Both the position numbers and the translations under genes were made by a program. Below the pieces are notes generated by a model. It was not told the DNA's origin, made no database searches, and saw only the letters and a list, made by a program, of their open reading frames with translations. 64,000 nucleotides of DNA, taken from NCBI RefSeq assembly GCF_938045625.1, contig NZ_CALIAV010000055.1, positions 1 through 64,000 of the forward strand, in the 5' to 3' direction. This DNA comes from an uncultured Campylobacter sp. (GTDB lineage Bacteria; Campylobacterota; Campylobacteria; Campylobacterales; Campylobacteraceae). Shown piece by piece: positions 33,892-42,539 of this stretch. The number at the start of each line of letters is the position of its first letter. The stretch's first letter is position 1.

Positions 33892-35596
33892 ATTATTTTT
33901 AATACTTCTATTTTTTTTGAATAGTGCGGTTTGCGCAAGCGCTTTATCGAGTTTAGATAAATTCGATAAAAATTTTGATAGCGCAGCCAATAAAGAAAAG
34001 ATCGCAATGCATCAAGAGCTAAGGACTCTTTACGTAAAATCCATAATGGAAAATAACGTAAATTTAAGAGTCCAAAGCCTAACTAGACTTATAAAAAGTT
34101 CAAAAGCCCTAGGGCTAGATACCAAACCGTATGAAAAAGAGCTCGCGAGCATACCGCAGTCTACAAAGCCAAGCGAAGAAAAACCAAAACAAGAAATAAA
34201 GCAGGTCAAAAAAGAACAACAAAAACAAGAGCCAAAGCAAAAAGAAGTAAAACTGAGCCAGCTATCCTCGGCTCCGCTGGCCGCCCAAAATGCCAAAACC
34301 GTCAAAAATCAAACTTTGCAGCTTCTAGAAGCTTTGGATAACGACGGAAATTTCGAGCTAAAATTTAGCCGCCAGTTAAACGGTAACGATATCAAAAAAA
34401 CTGACCTAAATCAAAAAGGGTCTTATAAGACGATATATGAATTTAAAGGAATTTGGAGTGGCGGAAAACTGCAAAGATTTAAGAACTACCTGGTGGATGA
34501 GATCCGCATAAGTCAGTTTGACGAAAAAACCGTTAGGGTGGTATTCGTAAGTCAATTCGAGCCAAATTTAAAACTTAGAGTCGATAATCAGTCTTTAATT
34601 TTCTCAAAGGCTAAGCCCACGCAAAGCCAAAATTTAACGAGTCAAAACAGTAAACAAAAAAATCATCAACCGTCTATCAAGAAAGAGCTCCCCAAAATCG
34701 CTGCAAATTCGAAATCTGAAATAACTCAAATACAACAGCAAAAAGCAACTCAACATCAAGGTCAAAATCAAAAGCTCGCTCAGCAAAAGCAAGAAAAAGT
34801 TGCCGCGCAGACCAAGACGGATGCTAAAAGTACCCAAAGCACCACCGAAAAGGATGAGCAAGAAATTGTGCTGGCGCCCGTAAAAACGACAAGCACTAAA
34901 AAAATCACAAGCGCTAAAGGTAAGGTTGTCGTCCTTGACGCAGGACACGGCGGCGATGATCCGGGGGCTATAAACGGATCGCTAAAAGAAAAAAATATCG
35001 TGCTAAGTATCGCGCAAAAGGCCGGCAAGGAGCTGCAAGGACGCGGCTACAAGGTGTATTACACTCGTAGTAAGGATAAATTTATCAACCTTCGCGACCG
35101 CACGAAATACGCCAATGACAAGGCCGCAGACCTCTTTATCTCCATCCACGCAAACGCCGCGCCGAGCAAAACCAAGGCAGCGACTATGCGCGGCATAGAG
35201 ACGTTTTTCCTCTCGCCGGCTCGTTCTGAGCGTAGCAAAAACGCCGCTGCCCTGGAAAATAAATCCGACATCGAGGAGATGAACTATTTTTCTAAGCAGA
35301 CATTTTTAAATTTCCTTAACCGCGAGAAAATCATCGCCTCAAACAAGCTCGCCATCGACGTTCAACGCGAAGTTTTAGCGCGAGCAAAATCAGTGAGCTC
35401 AAAGGCCTCCGACGGCGGCGTTCGCGAGGCGCCTTTTTGGGTGCTAGTGGGCGCGCTGATGCCTGCGGTGCTGCTTGAGGTCGGCTACATCACTCACCCT
35501 AGCGAAGGTGATCTCATAAATAACTCAAAATACCAAGACGCCCTAGCCAAGGGGCTCGCAGACGGCATAGACGTCTATTTTTCAAACCAGCAATGA
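33875..35596 (+). CDS. amiA: N-acetylmuramoyl-L-alanine amidase
   Basis: A 573-residue exported amidase. A signal peptide (1-20) is followed by a helical region, an AMIN-like beta domain (about 150-240) and a Gln/Lys-rich linker (about 245-335). The Amidase_3 catalytic domain starts at VVLDAGHGGDDPGAI (about residue 352) with zinc ligands H, E (KEKNIVLS region), H (FISIHANA) and the catalytic Glu in LLEVGYITHP. It cleaves the stem peptide from glycan during cell separation. It is the likely target of the FtsEX-EnvC system encoded upstream. Its ATG lies 17 bp inside the previous gene. Confidence 0.92.
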   Translation: MAKIVKLFLILLFFLNSAVCASALSSLDKFDKNFDSAANKEKIAMHQELRTLYVKSIMENNVNLRVQSLTRLIKSSKALGLDTKPYEKELASIPQSTKPSEEKPKQEIKQVKKEQQKQEPKQKEVKLSQLSSAPLAAQNAKTVKNQTLQLLEALDNDGNFELKFSRQLNGNDIKKTDLNQKGSYKTIYEFKGIWSGGKLQRFKNYLVDEIRISQFDEKTVRVVFVSQFEPNLKLRVDNQSLIFSKAKPTQSQNLTSQNSKQKNHQPSIKKELPKIAANSKSEITQIQQQKATQHQGQNQKLAQQKQEKVAAQTKTDAKSTQSTTEKDEQEIVLAPVKTTSTKKITSAKGKVVVLDAGHGGDDPGAINGSLKEKNIVLSIAQKAGKELQGRGYKVYYTRSKDKFINLRDRTKYANDKAADLFISIHANAAPSKTKAATMRGIETFFLSPARSERSKNAAALENKSDIEEMNYFSKQTFLNFLNREKIIASNKLAIDVQREVLARAKSVSSKASDGGVREAPFWVLVGALMPAVLLEVGYITHPSEGDLINNSKYQDALAKGLADGIDVYFSNQQ

Positions 35597-37689
35597 AAAG
35601 CGCGCGAGTCGTTTTAAAGGGCGGCATCCCGTTTAATCCCGAATTTGACGACATTTACTTTAACGCAGACGACCCTATCGGCCAGAGCGAGTATGTTTTT
35701 AACTCCGTTTTTGACGAAATCTGGAACAAAAAGAGTGAATTTAACGTGCTTGAGGCTGGATTTGGCACGGGGCTAAATTTTCTTTGCGCCTTTAAAAGAT
35801 TTAAAAACACGGATAAATTTTTAAATTTCGTCAGTATCGAAAAAGCGCCGATCGCCAGAGACGATCTAGCTAAAATTTACGCGAATTTTAGCGAGCTTGA
35901 GGATGTTTCGAGAGAGCTTTTGGATGCCTATCCTCCGCTTATTCGCGGATTTCATAGGTTAAATTTGGCTCCAAACGTTACGCTTACCTTGTGCTTTGGC
36001 GACGTGGCTGAGGTTTTGGATGAGCTTAGTTTTATTGCGGATGCTGTTTTTATGGATGGCTTTGCGCCGGCTAAAAACGAAGCGATGTGGAGCGAGCTGG
36101 TTTGCGCTAAAATCGCAAATTTATGTGCATTGGGCGCTAGCGTTTGTACGTACTCGGCTTCGGGCGCGTTAAAAAGAGCACTGCAAAATAGTGGTTTTGA
36201 AGTAAATTTGCTAAAAGGTTACGGCAAAAAGCGAGAGATGTTGCGCGCTAAATTTACCGGCGAGCGGCAAGCTGAGGGTGAAATTTGGTTTAGCAGATTT
36301 GATCCAGCTAGCAGGGCTACGCCAAAGAGTGCGCTAGTGATCGGCGGCGGAGTGGCTGGCTGCGTTTGCGCGTTTAAGTTGCGTCAGCGCGGACTAGATG
36401 TCACGATCGCCGAAAAGCGTGGCGATATCGCGCTAAACGGCTCTGGAAATCACTGCGGTATTTTGATGCCGCTTATCACGAAGCCAACCGTAAATTTAGG
36501 CCGCATGCACATGAACGCGTTTTTGCAGGCGGCGCGCTTTTATGAGCGAAATCTGGGTGCTGAGGAGATAGAGTTTTGCGGCGCGATGGACTACGCGTAC
36601 GAGCAAAAGACGCTGGAGCGCTTTTACGAGTGGCACAAATTTGACGCGGACAACGGCATTTTTGAGCTAAAATTTGATGACGAGCCTTACGCTAGCGCGT
36701 TTATTTTTAATGGCGCAAAAGCTCGCCCCAGAAAGATGTGCAAGGCGGCAAGCATGGGCATAAAAACGCTTTTAAACTGCGAATTTACGGGCTTTGAGAC
36801 TCTTGAGGGTGGCGCGGTTAGGGCGCATTTTAAAGACGGGCAAACCATCAACGCCGACGTGCTTGTACTTGCTATCGGTAGCGAGAGTATGGAGCTCTTT
36901 GCGGACTACGACATCAGGCTTAGCTCCGTTCGCGGCCAGGTCACGCATATCGAGCCCGCCGTTTTGACGTCTGCGCCTTTTAGCGCTAAAGGCTATGTCT
37001 GCCCGCCTGCCGAGGGCGTGCAGGTTATCGGCGCGACTTACGATAGAAATCTTTTTTTGGACGAGCCGCGCTCTAGTGACGATGAGAAAAATTTAGCCGA
37101 CGTTGCCGAGTTTTTGGACGGTAAATTTGCTAAAAGCGAGCGGCTAAATTTAAGCGGGCAGGATTTAAATTTGACTACCGGCCCAGACGGCGCTGCTGAA
37201 AATTTAAATCGTTTGGAAACGAGTAGGAACGATATAAATTTGAGTAAAAATACGGATTTGCGTACCGAGACTACTGATGATTCGGCGCAGACGCAAGATG
37301 CGTCAAATTTGACCGCACCTGAAAAAAGCTCAAACATCGCGGCTAAAATACCGCAAAACGTCCGAATAATCGGCTCAAAAGTTGGCTACCGCAGCTATAG
37401 CGGCGACCGTTTTCCGCTCATCGGGCGGCTTTACAACGAGGATTTTTATAAAGATACCTATAAGTCGCTGCTTTGGACGAAGGGCAAGTCCAATCCGCAT
37501 CCAAAATACGTGCCAAACGTCTACGTTAGCACCGCTCACGGCTCGCGCGGGCTCTGTACTGCCGTGCTTGGCGCCGAGCTCATCTGCGATCTTATTTTTG
37601 ACCGCCCGCTTTGCATCGAAAAATCGCTTTTTGGCGAGCTTCACTTGGCGAGATTTCTCGTTAGGAAACTCAAAAAAGGGCTAAAGTAG
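35593..37689 (+). CDS. mnmC: Bifunctional tRNA mnm5s2U34 biosynthesis protein
   Basis: A 698-residue protein with two domains. The N-terminal methyltransferase (about 1-225) has VLEAGFGTGLNFL and FMDGFAPAKN, converting nm5U to mnm5U. The C-terminal FAD oxidoreductase (from about 250) has VIGGGVAGC and YRSYSGDRFPLIG, converting cmnm5U to nm5U at the wobble base. A low-complexity insertion at about 517-589, rich in N, L, S and T, interrupts the FAD domain before VRIIGSKVGYRS; it accounts for the unusual length. It overlaps amiA by 4 bp (ATGA). Confidence 0.92.
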   Translation: MKSARVVLKGGIPFNPEFDDIYFNADDPIGQSEYVFNSVFDEIWNKKSEFNVLEAGFGTGLNFLCAFKRFKNTDKFLNFVSIEKAPIARDDLAKIYANFSELEDVSRELLDAYPPLIRGFHRLNLAPNVTLTLCFGDVAEVLDELSFIADAVFMDGFAPAKNEAMWSELVCAKIANLCALGASVCTYSASGALKRALQNSGFEVNLLKGYGKKREMLRAKFTGERQAEGEIWFSRFDPASRATPKSALVIGGGVAGCVCAFKLRQRGLDVTIAEKRGDIALNGSGNHCGILMPLITKPTVNLGRMHMNAFLQAARFYERNLGAEEIEFCGAMDYAYEQKTLERFYEWHKFDADNGIFELKFDDEPYASAFIFNGAKARPRKMCKAASMGIKTLLNCEFTGFETLEGGAVRAHFKDGQTINADVLVLAIGSESMELFADYDIRLSSVRGQVTHIEPAVLTSAPFSAKGYVCPPAEGVQVIGATYDRNLFLDEPRSSDDEKNLADVAEFLDGKFAKSERLNLSGQDLNLTTGPDGAAENLNRLETSRNDINLSKNTDLRTETTDDSAQTQDASNLTAPEKSSNIAAKIPQNVRIIGSKVGYRSYSGDRFPLIGRLYNEDFYKDTYKSLLWTKGKSNPHPKYVPNVYVSTAHGSRGLCTAVLGAELICDLIFDRPLCIEKSLFGELHLARFLVRKLKKGLK

Positions 37690-37942
37690 GCATAAAGTTG
37701 GATTTTAAAGTCTGATTTTACGTTATTTATTTTTACGTCAAATTCGGCATAAATTTGAGGCAGCGGCTGGTACTGATCAAATTTTATTTTTTATAAATTT
37801 AGCCGTTCTAGTTAAAGTAGCATGAGTGCCGTTTGCAGGCGTATATCAAAAATTGTTAAGAGTAGAAAAATGCGCATTGCGGCGCAAAAAGCATAGTATG
37901 GATAAAGCTCAAATTTAGACGAGCGTCAAAGCCAAAACGGCT

Positions 37943-37967
37943 AAAATAGGCGAAATCCGCCTATTTT
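37943..37967 (-). terminator. Bidirectional intrinsic terminator for the DUF937 gene
   Basis: AAAATAGGCG (37943-37952) and CGCCTATTTT (37958-37967) form a perfect 10-bp stem with a 5-base loop and T-runs on both sides. It overlaps the stop codon of the minus-strand gene ending at 37961. Confidence 0.8.
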
Positions 37968-38494
37968 TTACCGAAAAAGTCGCCTGCGATCCTAAAGATA
38001 TCATCTACGATCGAGCCGTCTTTGTTCTGATCCAAAAACTGCGTAAGCATCGACATCATGGAGTCGTTGTCCGCGGAGTCTTGCAAATTTGAGGCTTTTA
38101 GCTGATTGTTTAGCATGCCGGCGATCATCGGCGCGATCATCGGTAGCAGAGTCTTGATAGAGTCTGCACTGATGCCTAGCTGCGAACCCACGTCGCTAGC
38201 TAGAGCCCTGCTGTTTTCTTTCGAGCCCGTTAGTACGCCTAGTAGCTCGTTGCCTTCGGCGACGTTGATGTTTTGCGGGGTTCCAGTAATCTCGCCAAGG
38301 TTTGAGCGGCGGATCATCTCTAGAAAATTTGACGAATCTGCGTCAGATTTAAAATTCTCATTGGCTCTTTGCATGAAAATCGGCGCGATCTTAGAAATCA
38401 CGGCCTCTACGTCGTTTGTGCCCAGTCCGCTTTTTTGCGACATCGCATCTAACATACCGCCGGAGTTGCTCAAAAGTAGCTTTAGTATATCCAT
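37961..38494 (-). CDS. DUF937-domain protein
   Basis: A 177-residue protein without signal peptide. It is helical, with the DUF937 pattern ALLPMIAPMIAGMLNNQ-like (here LLPMIAPMIAGMLNNQL) and the C-terminal MSMLTQFLDQNKDGSIVDDIFRIAGDFF, which resembles an EF-hand-like loop (DQNKDGSIVDD). DUF937/YidB-type proteins have no agreed function. It follows ppa on the same strand and is closed by a strong terminator. Confidence 0.8.
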   Translation of the reverse strand: MDILKLLLSNSGGMLDAMSQKSGLGTNDVEAVISKIAPIFMQRANENFKSDADSSNFLEMIRRSNLGEITGTPQNINVAEGNELLGVLTGSKENSRALASDVGSQLGISADSIKTLLPMIAPMIAGMLNNQLKASNLQDSADNDSMMSMLTQFLDQNKDGSIVDDIFRIAGDFFGKK

Positions 38495-38583
38495 TTTTAT
38501 CCTTTTGATTTTTGCGTGAGTTTAAATTTGACCGCCGCTTGTTTGGGTTTAACGAGGTGGCGGCCGGCAAGCCTAGCAGCAAC

Positions 38584-39102
38584 TTATTTGTAGTTTTTGA
38601 TCGCCGCGTCCAGGATCTCTTTTGCGGCGTCGGCGTCTTTAAATTCTTTAACCTTGACCCATTTGTTAGGCTCTAAAATTTTATAAGTTTCAAAGAAATT
38701 TTTGATCTTATTTAGAGTGGCCTCAGGCAGGTCTTTATAGCTTTTGATCCCGTCAAATCGCGGATCGATCTTGGTAACCGGTACGGCTAGCAGTTTCTCG
38801 TCCATGCCTGCTTCGTCTTCCATCACGAGCACGCCGATGAGACGGCACGGGATCACGCTACCAGCTTGCAGAGGGTATTCGTTTAACACCAAGATATCGG
38901 CAGGATCTCCGTCTGCTGCGAGCGTGTTTGGCACGAAGCCGTAGTTTGCCGGGTAGAACATTGCCGAGTAGAGTACGCGATCGACTACGACCGCGCCGCT
39001 ATCTTTGTCGATTTCGTATTTTATGTTCGAGCCGTACGGGATCTCGATCACGGCGTTGATTTTGTCCGGGTTTGAGCCTGCTTTGATTTTTGAAACGTCC
39101 AT
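38584..39102 (-). CDS. ppa: Inorganic pyrophosphatase
   Basis: A 172-residue family I pyrophosphatase. Active-site landmarks: IEIPYGSNIKYEID, NYGFVPNT, DGDPADILVL with the metal-binding aspartates, and KIDPRFDGIKSYKDLP. It removes PPi from biosynthesis. The ATG at 39102 was chosen for the AGGATAAAA just upstream; a TTG at 39129 would add 9 residues. Its leader contains a -10-like TATAAT on the minus strand (39190-39185) and a hairpin. Confidence 0.95.
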   Translation of the reverse strand: MDVSKIKAGSNPDKINAVIEIPYGSNIKYEIDKDSGAVVVDRVLYSAMFYPANYGFVPNTLAADGDPADILVLNEYPLQAGSVIPCRLIGVLVMEDEAGMDEKLLAVPVTKIDPRFDGIKSYKDLPEATLNKIKNFFETYKILEPNKWVKVKEFKDADAAKEILDAAIKNYK

Positions 39103-39132
39103 TTTTATCCTTTGTAAAGCTCCTATCACGTG

Positions 39133-39151
39133 GCGTTTTGTAGCAAAACGC
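39133..39151 (-). promoter_or_regulatory. Leader hairpin upstream of ppa
   Basis: GCGTTTTG (39133-39140) and CAAAACGC (39144-39151) form a perfect 8-bp stem with a 3-base loop, in the presumed 5' leader of ppa, downstream of a TATAAT (minus strand, 39190-39185). It has no T-run; it may affect mRNA stability or translation. Confidence 0.45.
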
Positions 39152-39325
39152 TTTGAGATACTTGCATTGAAATTTGAGTAAGAGATTATATAAAATCTCG
39201 GCTAAATTTGGAGTAAAACGAGAATTAGGGCAGGCTAAAATTTGATGGACATTACGGCGGTAAATTTGATGCTAAAAAGTAAAATTTGTAAATTTTTTTT
39301 GAGGGGGACTAAAATTTGGGGGAAA

Positions 39326-39349
39326 TTTAAGGCGGCGAACCGCCCTAAA
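39326..39349 (-). terminator. UUCG-tetraloop terminator after the BOF gene
   Basis: On the minus strand TTTAGGGCGG, the loop TTCG, and CCGCCTTAAA form a 10-bp stem (one G-T pair) just after the stop at 39351. UUCG loops are unusually stable. The following U-tract is short, so efficiency is uncertain. Confidence 0.6.
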
Positions 39350-39350
39350 A

Positions 39351-39692
39351 TCATTTGATTATTTCGATGCTTTTTACGTCGATAGAGGTTTTCATAAGGT
39401 CCTTATCAATCTTGCCTTGGATGCGCACGGGCGTGTTTTCATCGACGGTTACGCCTCTCCAGTCATTGTTATCGATCTCGACTTCGATCGTGTCGCCGTT
39501 TTTATCGACGAATAGGTAGTGCTCAGGGCGAAACTCGGAGACGATCTTGCCTTCAAGCACGACGCGAGCGTCATCTGGTAGCGCTAGGGCTTGTTTCACC
39601 GTGCTTGCGCTCGTGGCGCCTTTGCCGACGAATCCGCCTGCTGCAAACATCGCGCTAGCAAGAGCCGCTGATAAAACTATTTTTTTAAACAT
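39351..39692 (-). CDS. BOF/YgiW-family OB-fold stress protein
   Basis: A 113-residue exported protein: a signal peptide (cleavage near MFAAG, about 18) and the BOF domain with VKQALALPDDARVVLEGKIVSEFRPEHYLFVDKNGDTIEVEIDNNDW. YgiW/YdeI-type proteins sit in the periplasm and protect against oxidative or cationic stress. The ATG is preceded by AAAGGATA. Monocistronic, followed by a hairpin terminator. Confidence 0.85.
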   Translation of the reverse strand: MFKKIVLSAALASAMFAAGGFVGKGATSASTVKQALALPDDARVVLEGKIVSEFRPEHYLFVDKNGDTIEVEIDNNDWRGVTVDENTPVRIQGKIDKDLMKTSIDVKSIEIIK

Positions 39693-39790
39693 TATGTATC
39701 CTTTAAAATTTGATGTGATTTTCGTGAAAATATAGTGCGGATTTTAATGATAATTCGTGAATTTTTTGTTAATTTGGATTTATGGAAAGC

Positions 39791-39826
39791 TTAATTTTAG
39801 AGCCTAGCTTGAGGCTCTAAAATTAA
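39791..39826 (-). terminator. Intrinsic terminator after adk
   Basis: TTAATTTTAGAGCC (39791-39804) and GGCTCTAAAATTAA (39813-39826) are exact reverse complements with an 8-base loop. The stem ends in A/T runs on both sides, so it can work in both directions; it begins 4 bp past the adk stop. Confidence 0.8.
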
Positions 39827-39829
39827 TGT

Positions 39830-40396
39830 TTATAGGCTATTTACGAGAGCTTTGACGTCGGCTACGATAGGCTCGATCGCGCGCTCGCCGTTTACGACGT
39901 GGAGCAGGCCTTTTTCTTTGTAAAATTTACGTATCGCCTCGATCGGTTCTAGATAAACCTTCATGCGGTTGTTGAAAACCTCGTTGTTGTCGTCGGCTCC
40001 GCGCGCTCGTCCGAGTACTCTCTCGCGTGCGACGGCTTCGCTAACGTCCACTTCGATCACGCCTTTCAACGCGATCTCGTTTTGCGCGGCTAGCACCTTG
40101 TCTAGCTCGGTCATTTGCTCGATGCTGCGCGGGTAACCGTCGATGATGACGTTTGATTTGTCCGAGCTTTTGATCGCTGAGACGATCGCATTTACGACGA
40201 CGTCAAGCGGGACTAGATTGCCCTTTGAGATAAAGCCGTCGATTAGTTTGCCTAGCTCTGAGCCACTGGCAACCTCTGCGCGTAGCAGATCGCCCGTTGA
40301 GAAGTGCGCAAATTTGGCGTCCTCTTGCGCGATTAGCGATGCGTCGGTGGTTTTGCCGGAGCCTGGAGCGCCGATGATTAAAAATAGTTTTTTCAT
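39830..40396 (-). CDS. adk: Adenylate kinase
   Basis: A 188-residue short-form adenylate kinase. P-loop GAPGSGKTT at residues 8-16, NMP-binding region HFSTGDLLRAE, DGYPRS and a short lid with GRARGADDNNEVFNNRM. It interconverts AMP, ADP and ATP. AGGAAAATTT precedes the ATG. It lies between two sets of inverted repeats. Confidence 0.95.
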   Translation of the reverse strand: MKKLFLIIGAPGSGKTTDASLIAQEDAKFAHFSTGDLLRAEVASGSELGKLIDGFISKGNLVPLDVVVNAIVSAIKSSDKSNVIIDGYPRSIEQMTELDKVLAAQNEIALKGVIEVDVSEAVARERVLGRARGADDNNEVFNNRMKVYLEPIEAIRKFYKEKGLLHVVNGERAIEPIVADVKALVNSL

Positions 40397-40441
40397 AAAT
40401 TTTCCTTTAAACGGCTTGCCTTTTTCTACTTATACTTCGTT

Positions 40442-40502
40442 GGATTTTAAATTTTAAGCTCGATGAGCTACGTGTTCTATCTGCGCTTAAAATTTAAAAT
40501 CC
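40442..40502. repeat. Perfect 18-bp inverted repeat upstream of adk
   Basis: GGATTTTAAATTTTAAGC (40442-40459) and GCTTAAAATTTAAAATCC (40485-40502) are exact reverse complements with a 25-base loop. The right arm and its following bases are repeated in inverted form at about 40571-40616, so this is part of a larger nested structure. Confidence 0.75.
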
Positions 40503-40570
40503 GCCTCGTCTAAGCGAAAAATACTTCGCCTTTTTCTTTAAAATAAAAAATAAAATTCAATAAATTTGTA

Positions 40571-40658
40571 GCGGAAGTATCGCCAAGCTAGACTAGGCGG
40601 TTTTAAAATTTAAGCGTACGCTAGGCATGTAGTCTGCGGAGCGTAAAATTTTAAAACC
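40571..40658. repeat. Second inverted repeat of the adk-aspS spacer
   Basis: GGTTTTAAAATTTA (40599-40612) pairs with a near-complementary arm ending at 40658 (AAAATTTTAAAACC). The flank 40571-40600 (GCGGAAGTAT, then GACTAGGCGG) is an inverted, diverged copy of 40500-40530. Together with the repeat at 40442 it makes a nested palindrome array covering most of the 298-bp spacer. Confidence 0.65.
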
Positions 40659-40694
40659 AACGACGTATAGCGCGGCAAGACGACGCTTCTACAC

Positions 40695-42446
40695 TTATTT
40701 TTCTTTTTCTCGCAGCCTTAGCCCCAGCTCCCTCAACTGCTCGCCGCTAGCTTCGCTCGGCGCTTTTGTTAGCGGGCACTGAGCGCGCTGAGTCTTAGGG
40801 AAGGCGATGACGTCGCGGATCGAGCTGGTTTTATTTACTAGCATATTTAGTCTGTCAAAGCCGATCGCTATACCGCCGTGAGGAGGCGCGCCGAAGCTTA
40901 ATGCATCAAGCAAGAAGCCAAATTTCTCGCGTTGCTCGGCTTCGTCGATACCAAGTAGCTTAAATACCTTTTGCTGAACGTCGTTTTTGTGTATCCTCAC
41001 GCTACCGCCGCCAAGCTCATAGCCGTTAAGCACGACGTCGTGAGCGACCGAGAGGATGTCCTCGAGATCGGGCTCGTCGATGTTTTTAGGCATGGTAAAC
41101 GGATGGTGCATGGCTGAGTAGCTGCCGTCGTCGTTTTGCTCAAACATCGGAAAGTCAAGCACCCATAAAAACTCCATTTTGTTTTGGTCGATGATGCCCA
41201 TTTGCTCTGCGAGGAAAATCCTAAATCGCCCCATGTAGTCAAGTACGACTTTTTTCTTGCCGGCGCCGAAAAATACGACGTCGCCGACTTTTAGCTCGCA
41301 GCGAGCCACGATCTCGTCGAGGTTGCTTTGCTCGAAAAATTTGCAAAGCGGTCCTTTTAGTCCGTCCTCTTTCATCTGGAAGTAGCCAAGGCCCTGAGCG
41401 CCGAATTTGCGGACAAATTCCTCAAAACGGTTCATCTCGCGCTTACTAAAGATATTATCGCCGTTTGGTACTTTTAGCGCTTTGATGCGGTTTTTCTTAG
41501 GTTCGGTTGCGATTTTGCTAAAGATTTCGTTGCTAGAGCGCGCGAAAATGTCGATAACGTCGATCATCTTTAGATCGTAGCGCAGATCGGGCTTATCGCT
41601 ACCGTAGCTTTCTGTCGCCTCTTTGTAGCTCATGCGGCGGAAAGGTATCTGGATATCATATCCGCAGGCGGCAAATACGTCTTTTAGCATATTTTCGGCC
41701 ATATTTAGGATATCTTCTTGCTCGATGAAACTCATCTCGATATCTATCTGCGTAAATTCCGGCTGTCTATCGGCGCGCAAGTCCTCGTCGCGGAAGCATT
41801 TTGCGATCTGGAAGTATTTATCAAAGCCAGAGCACATCAAAAGTTGTTTAAAAAGCTGCGGGCTTTGCGGCAGGGCATAAAACTGGCCCGGATATACGCG
41901 GCTAGGCACTAGATAGTCTCTCGCACCCTCAGGCGTAGCACGCGTTAAAATCGGCGTTTCAAACTCGATAAAGCCCATTTTATCTAGGCTGTTTCTAGCT
42001 GCAATCGCCGCTTTTGAGCGCATTTTAAAGATATTTTGAAGTTTTTCGTTTCTAAGGTCTAAAAATCTATATTTTAGTCTGATGTCCTCGTTTACGCTCT
42101 CGTCGCCGATGACGAAAGGTAGCGTCTCGCTCGGGTTTTCGACGATCACTTCGCTAGCGATTACTTCGATCTCGCCCGTTTTTAGGCGCGGATTTACCAG
42201 GCCTTCGCCGCGAGCGCGGACTTTGCCTTTTATCCTTAGTACGTACTCGTCGCGAACGTGCGACGCGGCCTCGTGAGAGCTCTTACTATCTGCTGGATCG
42301 CAGACGATCTGGATCAGTCCCGTGCGATCGCGCAGGTCCAAAAATATAACGCCGCCGTGGTCGCGGTAGGTATTTACCCAACCGCAAAGCGTAACTTCTT
42401 TGCCTATGTCGGCACTGCTTAAATCAGTGCAGTAATGGCTACGCAT
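40695..42446 (-). CDS. aspS: Aspartyl-tRNA synthetase
   Basis: A 583-residue class II synthetase. An N-terminal OB anticodon-binding domain (1-105), class II motif 2 (KCFRDEDLRADRQPEFTQIDIE), a bacterial GAD insertion (about 290-410) and motif 3 (GIAIGFDRL) are all present. The ATG at 42446 was chosen because AAAGGAG precedes it at the right distance; a GTG two codons upstream is less likely. Epsilonproteobacterial AspRS is usually non-discriminating and also charges tRNA-Asn; this is family knowledge and not visible here. Confidence 0.95.
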   Translation of the reverse strand: MRSHYCTDLSSADIGKEVTLCGWVNTYRDHGGVIFLDLRDRTGLIQIVCDPADSKSSHEAASHVRDEYVLRIKGKVRARGEGLVNPRLKTGEIEVIASEVIVENPSETLPFVIGDESVNEDIRLKYRFLDLRNEKLQNIFKMRSKAAIAARNSLDKMGFIEFETPILTRATPEGARDYLVPSRVYPGQFYALPQSPQLFKQLLMCSGFDKYFQIAKCFRDEDLRADRQPEFTQIDIEMSFIEQEDILNMAENMLKDVFAACGYDIQIPFRRMSYKEATESYGSDKPDLRYDLKMIDVIDIFARSSNEIFSKIATEPKKNRIKALKVPNGDNIFSKREMNRFEEFVRKFGAQGLGYFQMKEDGLKGPLCKFFEQSNLDEIVARCELKVGDVVFFGAGKKKVVLDYMGRFRIFLAEQMGIIDQNKMEFLWVLDFPMFEQNDDGSYSAMHHPFTMPKNIDEPDLEDILSVAHDVVLNGYELGGGSVRIHKNDVQQKVFKLLGIDEAEQREKFGFLLDALSFGAPPHGGIAIGFDRLNMLVNKTSSIRDVIAFPKTQRAQCPLTKAPSEASGEQLRELGLRLREKEK

Positions 42447-42539
42447 TTTCACTCCTTTTGCTGTTTTTAACGCGCCAATTATACTAGAAATTTGCTTGCT
42501 CCCAGCTTTTTTAAAACAAAATGTGATAAAATCCGCCCT

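Noticed and set aside
39290..39306. Phase-variable homopolymer tract (T and G runs)
   Set aside because: Runs are short and lie in noncoding DNA; no long poly-G tract occurs in any gene of the window.
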